Below, in pieces: positions 31,573-39,136 of a stretch of 64,000 nt of DNA. The DNA is from Thalassobius sp965218685 (GTDB lineage: Bacteria; Pseudomonadota; Alphaproteobacteria; Rhodobacterales; Rhodobacteraceae). Under the pieces are notes generated by a model that had not been told where the DNA came from, did not search any database, and saw only the letters and a program-made list of their open reading frames with translations. The DNA lies in NCBI RefSeq assembly GCF_965218685.1, contig NZ_OZ244657.1, forward strand, positions 1,488,001-1,552,000, given 5' to 3'. How positions within the stretch are numbered: the first letter of the stretch is position 1; every line of letters begins with the position of its first letter. A program made the translations under genes and the position numbers.

Positions 31573-33771
31573 ATGGACGGAAATAACCCAATCGACGGCG
31601 GCAAATGCCCGGTTATGCATGGCGGGAACACGCGGTTCTCGACCCGCTCGAACAAGGACTGGTGGCCCAATCAGCTGAATCTAAGCATCCTTCACCAACA
31701 TTCGGCCAAGTCCGATCCCATGGGCGGCGCGTTCGACTATGCCAAGGCGTTCTCCGAGCTGGATTTGAAGGCGCTCAAGGAGGACCTATACGCGCTGATG
31801 ACCGACAGCCAGGACTGGTGGCCGGCGGACTATGGCCACTACGGCGGTCTGTTTATCCGTATGGCCTGGCACGCGGCCGGTACCTATCGCACCGGGGATG
31901 GCCGGGGCGGGGCCTCGACCGGGAACCAGCGTTTCGCTCCGCTGAACAGCTGGCCGGACAATGGCAACCTGGACAAGGCACGCCGTCTGCTGTGGCCGAT
32001 CAAGCAGAAATACGGCAATCAGATTTCCTGGGCGGATCTGTTCGTGCTGGCTGGCAACTGTGCGATCGAGCACATGGGCGGCACCACCTTTGGCTTTGGC
32101 GGGGGACGCGCAGACATCTGGGCCCCCGAAGAAGACATCTATTGGGGCGCCGAGGATGAATGGCTGGCGCCCAGCGGTGGTACCAACAGCCGCTATACTG
32201 GTGAACGTGACCTGGAAAACCCGCTGGCCGCTGTGCAGATGGGCCTGATCTATGTGAACCCCGAAGGCCCGGACGGAAATCCTGATCCGATCGCCAGCGG
32301 CAAGGACATCCGCGAAACCTTTGCCCGCATGGCGATGAACGACGAGGAAACCGTGGCCCTGACGGCGGGTGGTCACACCTTTGGCAAGGCGCATGGCGCC
32401 GGTGACGCCGATCTGGTTGGTCCCGACCCCGAAGCCGCCCCACTTGAGGCGATGGGCTTTGGCTGGCTCAGCACCTACGGCAGCGGCAAGGGGCGCGACG
32501 CCATCACCAGCGGGATCGAAGGCGCGTGGACGCCGAACCCGACCACCTGGGACAATGGCTATTTCGACGTGCTGTTCGGCTATGACTGGGAGCTGACCAA
32601 AAGCCCGGCAGGTGCCAACCAGTGGACGCCGATCAACCCCAAACCCGAGGACATGGCCCCCGACCCCGAAACCGGCGAACGGACCCACCGCTTGTTGATG
32701 ACCACCGCCGACATGGCGATGAAATTCGATCCGATCTATGGCCCGATTTCCAAGCGGTTCCACGAGAACCCCGAGGAATTTGCCGACGCCTTTGCCCGTG
32801 CGTGGTTCAAGCTGACCCACCGCGATATGGGCCCCAAAGCCTGCTATCTGGGCGCCGAGGTTCCGGACGAGGATCTGATCTGGCAGGACCCGATTCCGGC
32901 GGCGGACTATGTGCCCTCGGACGCGGAAGTGGCATCGCTGAAAGCGGCCATTCGGGACAGCGGCCTGACGACTGGCGAGATGGTGCAAACCGCCTGGGCT
33001 TCGGCCTCGACCTTCCGCGGGTCGGACCGCCGCGGTGGTGCCAATGGCGCGCGTATCCGTTTGGCCCCGCAGAAGGATTGGGAGGGTAACAACCCCGAAC
33101 AGCTGGCCCGCGTCCTGGCCGTTTACGAGGGCATCCAGTCCGCCAACGGCACCGGCGTATCCATCGCTGATCTGATCGTTCTGGGTGGCAATGTCGGGAT
33201 CGAGGATGCCGCCAAAGCGGCCGGTCACGACATCGAAGTCCCCTTTGCGGGTGGGCGCGCTGATGCCTCGGCCGAGCAGACCGACGCCGACAGCTTTGAT
33301 GTGCTGGAACCCGTCGCGGATGGCTTCCGCAACTACCTGAAGACCTCGTACAGTGTTCCGTCCGAGGAACTGCTGGTCGACAAGGCTCAACTTCTGGGGC
33401 TGACCGCGCCCGAGATGACCGTTCTTGTCGGCGGACTGCGGGTGGTTGGGGGCAATGCCAATGGCTCGACCCATGGTGTTCTGACGGATCGGCCCGGACA
33501 ACTGACCCAGGATTTTTTCACCAATATCCTGGACATGTCCACCGAGTGGAGCGCCACGGATGACCACGGCGAAGAGTTCGAAGGCCGCGACCGTGCCACC
33601 GGTGCAGCCAAGTGGACCGGCACCCGCGTGGACCTTGTCTTTGGCTCGAACTCGCAATTGCGCGCCCTGTCCGAGCTGTACGCGCAGGCCGACAATCAGG
33701 CCAAGTTCGTCGGTGATTTTGTCGCCGCATGGACCAAGGTGATGAACGCGGATCGTTTCGATCTGAGCTGA
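31573..33771 (+). CDS. katG: Catalase-peroxidase
   Basis: Heme enzyme of 732 residues that destroys hydrogen peroxide. The N-terminal domain has the distal active site (IRMAWHAAGTYR: Arg, Trp, His) and the proximal His in ALTAGGHTFGKAHG. The C-terminal half is the usual inactive duplicate domain. No signal peptide is seen, so it is cytoplasmic. It is monocistronic, between a 213-base upstream gap and a strong terminator. Its position after the catechol operon may be chance, but extradiol cleavage and catechol autoxidation both produce oxidative stress. Confidence 0.97.
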   Translation: MDGNNPIDGGKCPVMHGGNTRFSTRSNKDWWPNQLNLSILHQHSAKSDPMGGAFDYAKAFSELDLKALKEDLYALMTDSQDWWPADYGHYGGLFIRMAWHAAGTYRTGDGRGGASTGNQRFAPLNSWPDNGNLDKARRLLWPIKQKYGNQISWADLFVLAGNCAIEHMGGTTFGFGGGRADIWAPEEDIYWGAEDEWLAPSGGTNSRYTGERDLENPLAAVQMGLIYVNPEGPDGNPDPIASGKDIRETFARMAMNDEETVALTAGGHTFGKAHGAGDADLVGPDPEAAPLEAMGFGWLSTYGSGKGRDAITSGIEGAWTPNPTTWDNGYFDVLFGYDWELTKSPAGANQWTPINPKPEDMAPDPETGERTHRLLMTTADMAMKFDPIYGPISKRFHENPEEFADAFARAWFKLTHRDMGPKACYLGAEVPDEDLIWQDPIPAADYVPSDAEVASLKAAIRDSGLTTGEMVQTAWASASTFRGSDRRGGANGARIRLAPQKDWEGNNPEQLARVLAVYEGIQSANGTGVSIADLIVLGGNVGIEDAAKAAGHDIEVPFAGGRADASAEQTDADSFDVLEPVADGFRNYLKTSYSVPSEELLVDKAQLLGLTAPEMTVLVGGLRVVGGNANGSTHGVLTDRPGQLTQDFFTNILDMSTEWSATDDHGEEFEGRDRATGAAKWTGTRVDLVFGSNSQLRALSELYAQADNQAKFVGDFVAAWTKVMNADRFDLS

Positions 33772-33790
33772 TCTGCGCATTCGAACGAAA

Positions 33791-33815
33791 GGCGCGGCAG
33801 ACCTCCTGCCGCGCC
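33791..33815 (+). terminator. Rho-independent terminator of katG
   Basis: GGCGCGGCAG and CTGCCGCGCC form a 10-base-pair stem with loop ACCTC, followed directly by TTTTTT. It lies 19 bases after the katG stop. Confidence 0.93.
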
Positions 33816-33841
33816 TTTTTTCGTGCCCGATCGCCGCCGGG

Positions 33842-33855
33842 ATGACCTAGATCAA
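33842..33855 (+). promoter_or_regulatory. Candidate FNR/FnrL box
   Basis: ATGAC-CTAG-ATCAA matches the FNR consensus TTGAT-N4-ATCAA at all but two positions. It lies 65 bases before the small membrane protein start at 33920. TATGCA at 33879 would serve as a -10 element with the box centred near -42, the normal place for an activator. Confidence 0.55.
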
Positions 33856-33919
33856 AGAGAATATATTCCGAATCTTTTATGCATCATTCAGGACACGCGT
33901 CGTAATTTACGAGGACGTC

Positions 33920-34105
33920 ATGCTGAGACTTGCATCCATTCTGTATTCGCTAATTGGCACCACCCTTGCGGGCACCTTGGTGATCGTTTCGTTAACCTTG
34001 GGCTTTGTCACGCTGCAACCGATCCTGATCGCGGCAGCTGCTGGTTTCGTGTCTGCCGTGCCCGTCACGTGGTTGGTGGCAAAGGGGATCATCGAGAACA
34101 ATTAG
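33920..34105 (+). CDS. Small conserved membrane protein
   Basis: A 61-residue protein with two membrane segments (residues about 8-30 and 35-55) and the N-terminal sequence MLRLASILYSLIGTTLAG. Proteins of this kind are common in Rhodobacteraceae, where some carry the clearly mistaken name CTP synthetase. GAGG precedes the ATG. A candidate FNR box upstream suggests oxygen control. The function is unknown. Confidence 0.8.
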   Translation: MLRLASILYSLIGTTLAGTLVIVSLTLGFVTLQPILIAAAAGFVSAVPVTWLVAKGIIENN

Positions 34106-34132
34106 CCCCGGTTGTTTCGCTTCGGCGAAACC

Positions 34133-34180
34133 GGCGACGACAGCACGAGGGAGGGGTCCCCATCAGGGCTGTCGTCGCCT
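34133..34180. terminator. Bidirectional terminator with preceding UUCG hairpin
   Basis: GGCGACGACAGC and GCTGTCGTCGCC form a perfect 12-base-pair stem around a 24-base loop, followed by TTTTATTT. It ends the gene at 33920 and lies at the end of the convergent hydrolase gene. Just before it, GTTTCGC-TTCG-GCGAAAC (34114-34131) is a stable UUCG tetraloop hairpin. Confidence 0.8.
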
Positions 34181-34181
34181 T

Positions 34182-34943
34182 TTATTTCCGGTCCAGCCAA
34201 ACCCGCACGGCGGCTTCGAATTCGCGGGGCTTTTCGGCGTGCAGCCAATGCCCGGCGCCGGGGATTTTGGCGAAATTTGCGTTCGGGAACAGGGCTTTGA
34301 TCTGCGGACGATGCTCGGGCAGGACATAGTCCGAATTGGCCCCCGATAAGAACAGCACCGGACCGTCAAATTGCCCGTCCACTTGTGGGAAGGACAGGAT
34401 TTTCGGCATCTCGGCGGCCAGCGCATCCAGGTTCAGGCGCCACTTTTTGCCCGCCACGTCCAGCGACTGGGAGAAGAACACGGGCAGGGTGGGATCGTCC
34501 ACCATATCGCGCAGCTGCGCCTCGGCGTCCGAGCGTTTCTGCACCTTGTCCAGATCCACTGATTTCATCGCGGTGATATAGTGCCCCTGCGAGTGTCCAT
34601 AGGACACCGGCGCGATATCTGCCACCACCAAAGAGTTCACCAGTTCTGGGTATTTGATGGCCAGAACCATGGCCGCCTTGCCACCCATCGAATGGCCGAT
34701 CACGTCCATCGGCGCGCCGTTTTCCCGGATCACCTGGGCCAGATCTTCGGCCATGTCCGGGTATCCGTGCTGATCGCTCTGTGGGCTGAAGCCGTGGTTT
34801 CTCTGGTCCACTGCAATCACCCGGCGTCCGTCTGACAGCCGCTTGGAAATGACACCCCAATTGCGCCCCGAGCCATACAGGCCATGGACGATCAACAGGT
34901 CGGGCTGGTCGGTTTTTTCACCGTGGACGATCTGGTTCAGCAT
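34182..34943 (-). CDS. Alpha/beta hydrolase
   Basis: Esterase-like enzyme of 253 residues. The oxyanion motif VHGLYGSGRNW, the nucleophile elbow GHSMGGKAAM (Ser) and the catalytic His in GAGHWLHAEKP are clear. It resembles YbfF-type esterases. I start at the ATG at 34943 (LNQIVHGEK); another in-frame ATG at 34982 would add 13 residues. The substrate is unknown. It is transcribed alone and convergent with the small membrane protein. Confidence 0.85.
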   Translation of the reverse strand: MLNQIVHGEKTDQPDLLIVHGLYGSGRNWGVISKRLSDGRRVIAVDQRNHGFSPQSDQHGYPDMAEDLAQVIRENGAPMDVIGHSMGGKAAMVLAIKYPELVNSLVVADIAPVSYGHSQGHYITAMKSVDLDKVQKRSDAEAQLRDMVDDPTLPVFFSQSLDVAGKKWRLNLDALAAEMPKILSFPQVDGQFDGPVLFLSGANSDYVLPEHRPQIKALFPNANFAKIPGAGHWLHAEKPREFEAAVRVWLDRK

Positions 34944-35033
34944 GGCCGAGTGATAGCCGCTTGCCCCCTTGTTGACCAGCATGATTGTCGCCGCGGATGG
35001 GCTGGGCTAGGGTGCCCGCAAGGTAGGTGCAGA

Positions 35034-35408
35034 GTGATCGAGCAGAAGTCTCTTATCCGGATGGAGGCCCAGCTGTCCAAGCTGATGGCGCAGAAGATGG
35101 GCCACAAAAGCGGGCCCTTCGACAAGCGCCTTGCCAAGTCGCTGCGGCGGGCGCCCGCAAGTGTGAAAAAGGCCGCGCAGGGCTTTACCCAGGCGCGCCA
35201 GTTGACCCAGCATCCCAAGCTGCGCCACCAGGTGGACGGGCCCAAGCTGCAAGTGCAGTTCGCGACGCTGGTCGACTATCTTACCCGGATCGACGTGGCC
35301 GACCGGCGTAGGGGGTTGATCTTGTCCACTCTGGGCAGTGTCAGTTTCGGTCTTTTGGTGGTCTTCGCGGCCTTTATGGCCTGGCTGATATGGCGCGGCT
35401 ATCTGTAG
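35034..35408 (+). CDS. Hypothetical protein with C-terminal membrane helix
   Basis: A protein of 124 residues from the GTG at 35034, preceded by AAGGTAGG; an ATG nine codons later is a possible alternative. It is basic in its first two thirds (KSLRRAPASVKKAAQ) and ends with a single membrane helix (LSTLGSVSFGLLVVFAAFMAWLIWRG). I do not recognise the family. It is divergent from the hydrolase gene and its last 35 bases overlap the convergent DUF817 gene. Confidence 0.6.
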   Translation: MIEQKSLIRMEAQLSKLMAQKMGHKSGPFDKRLAKSLRRAPASVKKAAQGFTQARQLTQHPKLRHQVDGPKLQVQFATLVDYLTRIDVADRRRGLILSTLGSVSFGLLVVFAAFMAWLIWRGYL

Positions 35409-36249
35409 CCCATGGCGCCCGGTGCAGAGCCCCGCGAAACACCACTGTCACCGTGACAAAGCTGACGTACAGCAGAAGATACCACGATCCCATCTTGGCA
35501 AAGCTCACCTGATCAAACGGGTTCTGTCCTGCATATAGCCACGTGCCAGTCATCGTCCCGATATTCTCGGCTAGCCACAGGAAAAAGCCGGACAGAAATG
35601 CGGCCAGTGGCAGGGGCATCCAATACCAGTTCTCTCCGATCCGGAACCAGATACGGGTGCGCAGGTAGAGGATCAGCGTGGCTGCAAACAGTGCCAGTCG
35701 GATGTCGGGCAGGAAGTGATGGGCAAAGAAGTTCACATAGATCGCCGTCGCCAATACCAAGGTCGTCCAGAATGGCGGGTAGGGCGCGAATTGCATGTCG
35801 AACAGGCGGATCACGCGGGCCATGTAGCTGCCGACAGATGCATACATGAAGCCCGAAAACAGCGGCACCCCCATCAGTTTCAACACCCCCGGTTCGGGAT
35901 AGGCCCAACTGCCGGCCTGAACCTTGAACAGCTCCATCGCGGTGCCGGTCAGATGGAACAGCAGGATGACGCGGGCCTCGGCCCAGCTTTCAAGCTTGAG
36001 CGCAAGGAACAGTGCTTGCAGGCTGATCGCCACGACGACCAGAAAGTCATAGCGGTGAAACGCCCAGTCCGGTTGCCAGATCGCGCGGGTCAGCAGGATC
36101 GCGCCCAAAAGGCAAATGCCGAACAGGCAGGCCCAGCCCTGTTTCAGCACGAACATGACGAACTCGGCCGCCCAATGGGGCAGGCGCGCGCGCATCCAGT
36201 CGCCTAAGCTGCGTTCAATTCCAAGGGTTTGTGGGGCGTGTTCGGGCAT
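35374..36249 (-). CDS. DUF817 family integral membrane protein
   Basis: A 291-residue inner-membrane protein with about eight hydrophobic segments. The sequence FHLTGTAMELFKVQAGSWAYPEP and GVPLFSGFMYASVGSYMAR are typical of the DUF817 family (YoaT-like). ATG at 36249 is preferred to a TTG at 36258. It overlaps the end of the convergent gene at 35408 by 35 bases. Its function is unknown. Confidence 0.82.
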   Translation of the reverse strand: MPEHAPQTLGIERSLGDWMRARLPHWAAEFVMFVLKQGWACLFGICLLGAILLTRAIWQPDWAFHRYDFLVVVAISLQALFLALKLESWAEARVILLFHLTGTAMELFKVQAGSWAYPEPGVLKLMGVPLFSGFMYASVGSYMARVIRLFDMQFAPYPPFWTTLVLATAIYVNFFAHHFLPDIRLALFAATLILYLRTRIWFRIGENWYWMPLPLAAFLSGFFLWLAENIGTMTGTWLYAGQNPFDQVSFAKMGSWYLLLYVSFVTVTVVFRGALHRAPWATDSRAISARP

Positions 36250-36290
36250 AATCGACAATCAAAATGAATTTTGGAATGCCCCATATAAAA

Positions 36291-36321
36291 GCGCCGCCGC
36301 TGGGCTGTCCAGCGGCGGCGC
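36291..36321 (-). terminator. Rho-independent terminator of glyA
   Basis: GCGCCGCCGCTGG and CCAGCGGCGGCGC form a perfect 13-base-pair stem with a 5-base loop. On the minus strand the tail is TTTTATAT, so it terminates glyA, whose stop is at 36343. Confidence 0.92.
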
Positions 36322-36342
36322 CTAATCACGCATCTGTCCCGA

Positions 36343-37626
36343 TTACAGGTTCGGGTAGAGCGGGAACTTCTGGCACAGGGCCTCAACTTCGGCCTGCACC
36401 TTGGCTTCGACTTCGGCGTTGGCTTCTTCACCATTGGCGGCCAGGCCGTCGACGACCTCGACGATCCAGTCGGCGATCTGGCGGAACTCGGCCTCGCCGA
36501 ATCCGCGGGTGGTGCCGGCGGGGGTACCCAGACGGATGCCGCTGGTGACCATCGGTTTTTCCGGATCGAACGGGATGCCGTTCTTGTTGCAGGTGATGTG
36601 CGCGCGCTCCAGCGCCTTTTCGGTCGCGTTGCCTTTGACGCCTTTGGGGCGCAGGTCAACCAGCATCACGTGGGTGTCGGTGCCACCGGTCACGATGTCC
36701 AGGCCGCCCTTCATCAGCTGATCTGCCAGGGCAACGGCGTTTGCACGTACCTGTTTCTGGTAGGTCTTGAACTCGGGTCGCAGCGCCTCGCCGAAGGCCA
36801 CGGCCTTGGCCGCGATCACGTGCATCAGCGGGCCGCCCTGAATACCGGGGAAAATGGCCGAGTTGACCTTTTTCGCGATGTCCGGGTTGTTGGTCAGGAT
36901 CATGCCGCCACGCGGGCCGCGCAGGGTTTTGTGCGTGGTTGTGGTGGCCACGTCGGCATAGGGGAAGGGCGAGGGATGCTCGCCCGCCGCGACCAGACCG
37001 GCAAAGTGGGCCATGTCGACCATCAGATAGGCGCCAACGCTGTCGGCGATCTCGCGGAACTTGGCAAAATCGATCTGACGCGGAATGGCCGAGCCGCCGG
37101 CGATGATCAGCTTGGGCTGATGCTCGGTCGCCAGTTCCTGAACCTGGTCATAGTCGATCAGGTTGTCCTGCTTGCGCACGCCGTACTGGATGGCGTTGAA
37201 CCATTTGCCCGACTGGTTGGGGGCGGCGCCGTGGGTCAGGTGACCGCCCGAGGCCAGGTTCATTCCCAAAATGGTGTCGCCGGGCTTGATCAGCGCGGTG
37301 AAAGCACCTTGGTTGGCCTGAGAGCCCGAGTTGGGCTGTACGTTGGCGAACTCACAACCGAACAGCTCTTTGGCGCGATCGATGGCCAGTTGCTCGGCCA
37401 CGTCCACGTACTGGCAACCGCCATAGTAACGACGGCCGGGATAACCTTCGGCGTATTTGTTGGTCATGACAGAGCCCTGGGCCTCCATCACGGCGGCCGA
37501 AACGATGTTTTCGGACGCAATCAGCTCGATCTCGTGGCGCTGGCGACCCAGCTCATCGGTGATCGACTTGAAAAGTTCGGGATCGCGCGAGGCAAGCGCT
37601 TCGGTGAAGAAACCGGAATCGGACAT
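36343..37626 (-). CDS. glyA: Serine hydroxymethyltransferase
   Basis: PLP enzyme of 427 residues that interconverts serine and glycine and supplies methylenetetrahydrofolate. The PLP lysine lies in TTTTHKTLRGPRGG. Other family marks are NKYAEGYPGRRYYGG, NVQPNSGSQAN and MVDMAHFAGLVA. It has its own terminator downstream. It is divergent from nadK, with a small ORF between them. The one-carbon role fits the dimethylglycine dehydrogenase-like enzyme encoded elsewhere in the window. Confidence 0.97.
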   Translation of the reverse strand: MSDSGFFTEALASRDPELFKSITDELGRQRHEIELIASENIVSAAVMEAQGSVMTNKYAEGYPGRRYYGGCQYVDVAEQLAIDRAKELFGCEFANVQPNSGSQANQGAFTALIKPGDTILGMNLASGGHLTHGAAPNQSGKWFNAIQYGVRKQDNLIDYDQVQELATEHQPKLIIAGGSAIPRQIDFAKFREIADSVGAYLMVDMAHFAGLVAAGEHPSPFPYADVATTTTHKTLRGPRGGMILTNNPDIAKKVNSAIFPGIQGGPLMHVIAAKAVAFGEALRPEFKTYQKQVRANAVALADQLMKGGLDIVTGGTDTHVMLVDLRPKGVKGNATEKALERAHITCNKNGIPFDPEKPMVTSGIRLGTPAGTTRGFGEAEFRQIADWIVEVVDGLAANGEEANAEVEAKVQAEVEALCQKFPLYPNL

Positions 37627-37673
37627 TCATATGCTCCGTCATGGCAGTTGGATGGCGCGTACCTAAAGGAAAC

Positions 37674-37760
37674 ATGACACAGAAGAAAGACCCGAATGCG
37701 ACCATGCGGCAGTTGATGACGGCAGGGCTGGCACCTAAGGCAATCTTGTGGTTCGATTAG
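37674..37760 (+). CDS. Candidate small protein (28 residues)
   Basis: A short ORF, MTQKKDPNATMRQLMTAG and ten more residues, ending TAG at 37760. It has a near-perfect ribosome site (TAAAGGAAAC directly before the ATG), better than that of nadK downstream. It lies in the gap between divergent glyA and nadK and may be a small protein or a leader peptide for nadK. No homologue was checked. Confidence 0.45.
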   Translation: MTQKKDPNATMRQLMTAGLAPKAILWFD

Positions 37761-37799
37761 GAACGGAATGAGCCGCTTAGGAAACAGGGCAGGGCAGGC

Positions 37800-38561
37800 A
37801 TGACGCTACGCATCGCATTTACAGCCAGTGACGCGCATACCGCGCAAACCGCTCGTGCGGCGCTGGTCAGCCGCTATGGCTCGGTCCCCGAGGAAGAGGC
37901 CAACGTGATCGTCGCCCTTGGCGGGGATGGCTTTATGCTGCAGACCCTGCACCGGACCCAGCATCTGGACGTGCCGGTCTATGGGATGAACCGCGGCACC
38001 GTGGGCTTCTTGATGAATGAATACGCCGAAAGCGATTTGCTGGATCGTCTGTCGGACGCAGAAGAGGCGGTCATCAACCCCTTGTCGATGAAAGCAACTT
38101 GCGAGGATGGCTCGGTGCATCAGGCGCTGGCGATCAACGAGGTCTCGGTGCTGCGGGCTGGCCCCCAAGCGGCACGCCTAAAGATCACCGTAGATGGCCG
38201 GTTGCGGATGGAAGAGCTGGTCTGCGATGGTGCGCTGCTGGCGACACCTGCTGGATCGACGGCCTATAACTATTCGGCGCATGGGCCGATCCTGCCGATA
38301 GGTTCAGACGTGCTGGCGCTGACCGCGATCGCACCGTTCCGGCCGCGGCGCTGGCGCGGGGCGTTGCTGCCGAAAACCGCGAATGTGCGCTTTGACGTGG
38401 TCGACCCGGACAAGCGCCCGGTAATGGCGGATGCTGACAGCAATTCGGTCGAGAACGTGATCAGTGTCGAGATCCGCTCGGAACCTGATATCGCGCACCG
38501 CATCCTGTTCGACCCCGGTCACGGGCTGGAAGAACGCCTGATTCGAGAGCAATTCGTTTAA
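37800..38561 (+). CDS. nadK: NAD kinase
   Basis: Makes NADP from NAD and ATP. The 253-residue length is that of the short alphaproteobacterial type. The GGDG motif is in VALGGDGFMLQTLH and the second family block is NRGTVGFLMNEY; the substrate-binding loop TPAGSTAYNYSAHGPI is complete. GGGCAGGGCAGGC precedes the ATG. The stop overlaps the convergent CIA30-like gene by 4 bases. Confidence 0.95.
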   Translation: MTLRIAFTASDAHTAQTARAALVSRYGSVPEEEANVIVALGGDGFMLQTLHRTQHLDVPVYGMNRGTVGFLMNEYAESDLLDRLSDAEEAVINPLSMKATCEDGSVHQALAINEVSVLRAGPQAARLKITVDGRLRMEELVCDGALLATPAGSTAYNYSAHGPILPIGSDVLALTAIAPFRPRRWRGALLPKTANVRFDVVDPDKRPVMADADSNSVENVISVEIRSEPDIAHRILFDPGHGLEERLIREQFV

Positions 38562-38953
38562 TAGAAGCGCACGCGCGTCAGGTTGACCGGCCCGTCTTCC
38601 GGTAGGATCGCATAGCTGTGCAGAGTCTCGGGCCGCGGTGATCGGCGCAACACGCCGCCAATTGGTGTGAAATCGGAAAGTAGCAGGTTCACAGTCTGCC
38701 AATCGCGCGTCACGGGCAGTTCAGCCCGATACCCTTGCCCCGGTCGCATCGACGCAGTGCGCAGGATCATTGCGCAGGCCTCAGCCTCGCCGCTGAGAGC
38801 GACCAACACGCCGCGTGTATTAGTCGCGAGTGGCCGAACAATGCGGACCAGCCCACCCGCAGCGCGTGGCGGCTCGGCGGGTTCGGGCGGCAGCGCAGGT
38901 GTGCCGGCGCAAACGGGCGCGGGCTCCAGCGCGAAATCGTCAAACAGCAGCAT
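38558..38953 (-). CDS. CIA30-like protein
   Basis: A protein of 131 residues from ATG 38953, preceded by CAGGGGATCG. It starts LLFDDF and has a second half (YRAELPVTRDWQTVNLLLSDF) resembling the sugar-binding-like fold of complex I intermediate-associated protein 30 relatives. A proline-rich linker (PALPPEPAEPP) separates the parts. The frame is open up to 39082 but that part contains the repeat described at 39023. Function unknown; the family link is tentative. Confidence 0.55.
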   Translation of the reverse strand: MLLFDDFALEPAPVCAGTPALPPEPAEPPRAAGGLVRIVRPLATNTRGVLVALSGEAEACAMILRTASMRPGQGYRAELPVTRDWQTVNLLLSDFTPIGGVLRRSPRPETLHSYAILPEDGPVNLTRVRFY

Positions 38954-39022
38954 TGTCGGGCGATCCCCTGAAAGATCCGTTCGCGAATCGAGAATTACAG
39001 ATGTTCTATTTTTGTTCTCTTT

Positions 39023-39070
39023 TCTGCCCGCATGCAATCCCCCACCTCTGCCCGCATGCAATCCCCCACC
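39023..39070. repeat. Perfect 24-base tandem duplication
   Basis: The unit TCTGCCCGCATGCAATCCCC plus CACC occurs twice in a row without mismatch at 39023-39046 and 39047-39070. It lies in the gap between the CIA30-like gene and prpE. Two copies are too few for a CRISPR array; it looks like a recent slippage duplication. Confidence 0.85.
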
Positions 39071-39089
39071 GATCTGCCGCAAAAGAAAA

Positions 39090-39109
39090 GCCCCGCACTA
39101 AGGCGGGGC
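39090..39109 (-). terminator. Rho-independent terminator of prpE
   Basis: GCCCCGC and GCGGGGC form a 7-base-pair stem with loop ACTAAG. On the minus strand the tail is TTTTCTTTT. It lies 28 bases after the prpE stop at 39137. Confidence 0.88.
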
Positions 39110-39136
39110 CAGTCGGGGGTTTGAATTGTCTTGTGC

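Noticed and set aside
31786..33780. 664-residue ORF on the minus strand
   Set aside because: It is antisense to katG, which has complete active-site motifs.
39023..39070. CRISPR array
   Set aside because: There are just two adjoining copies with no spacer between them.
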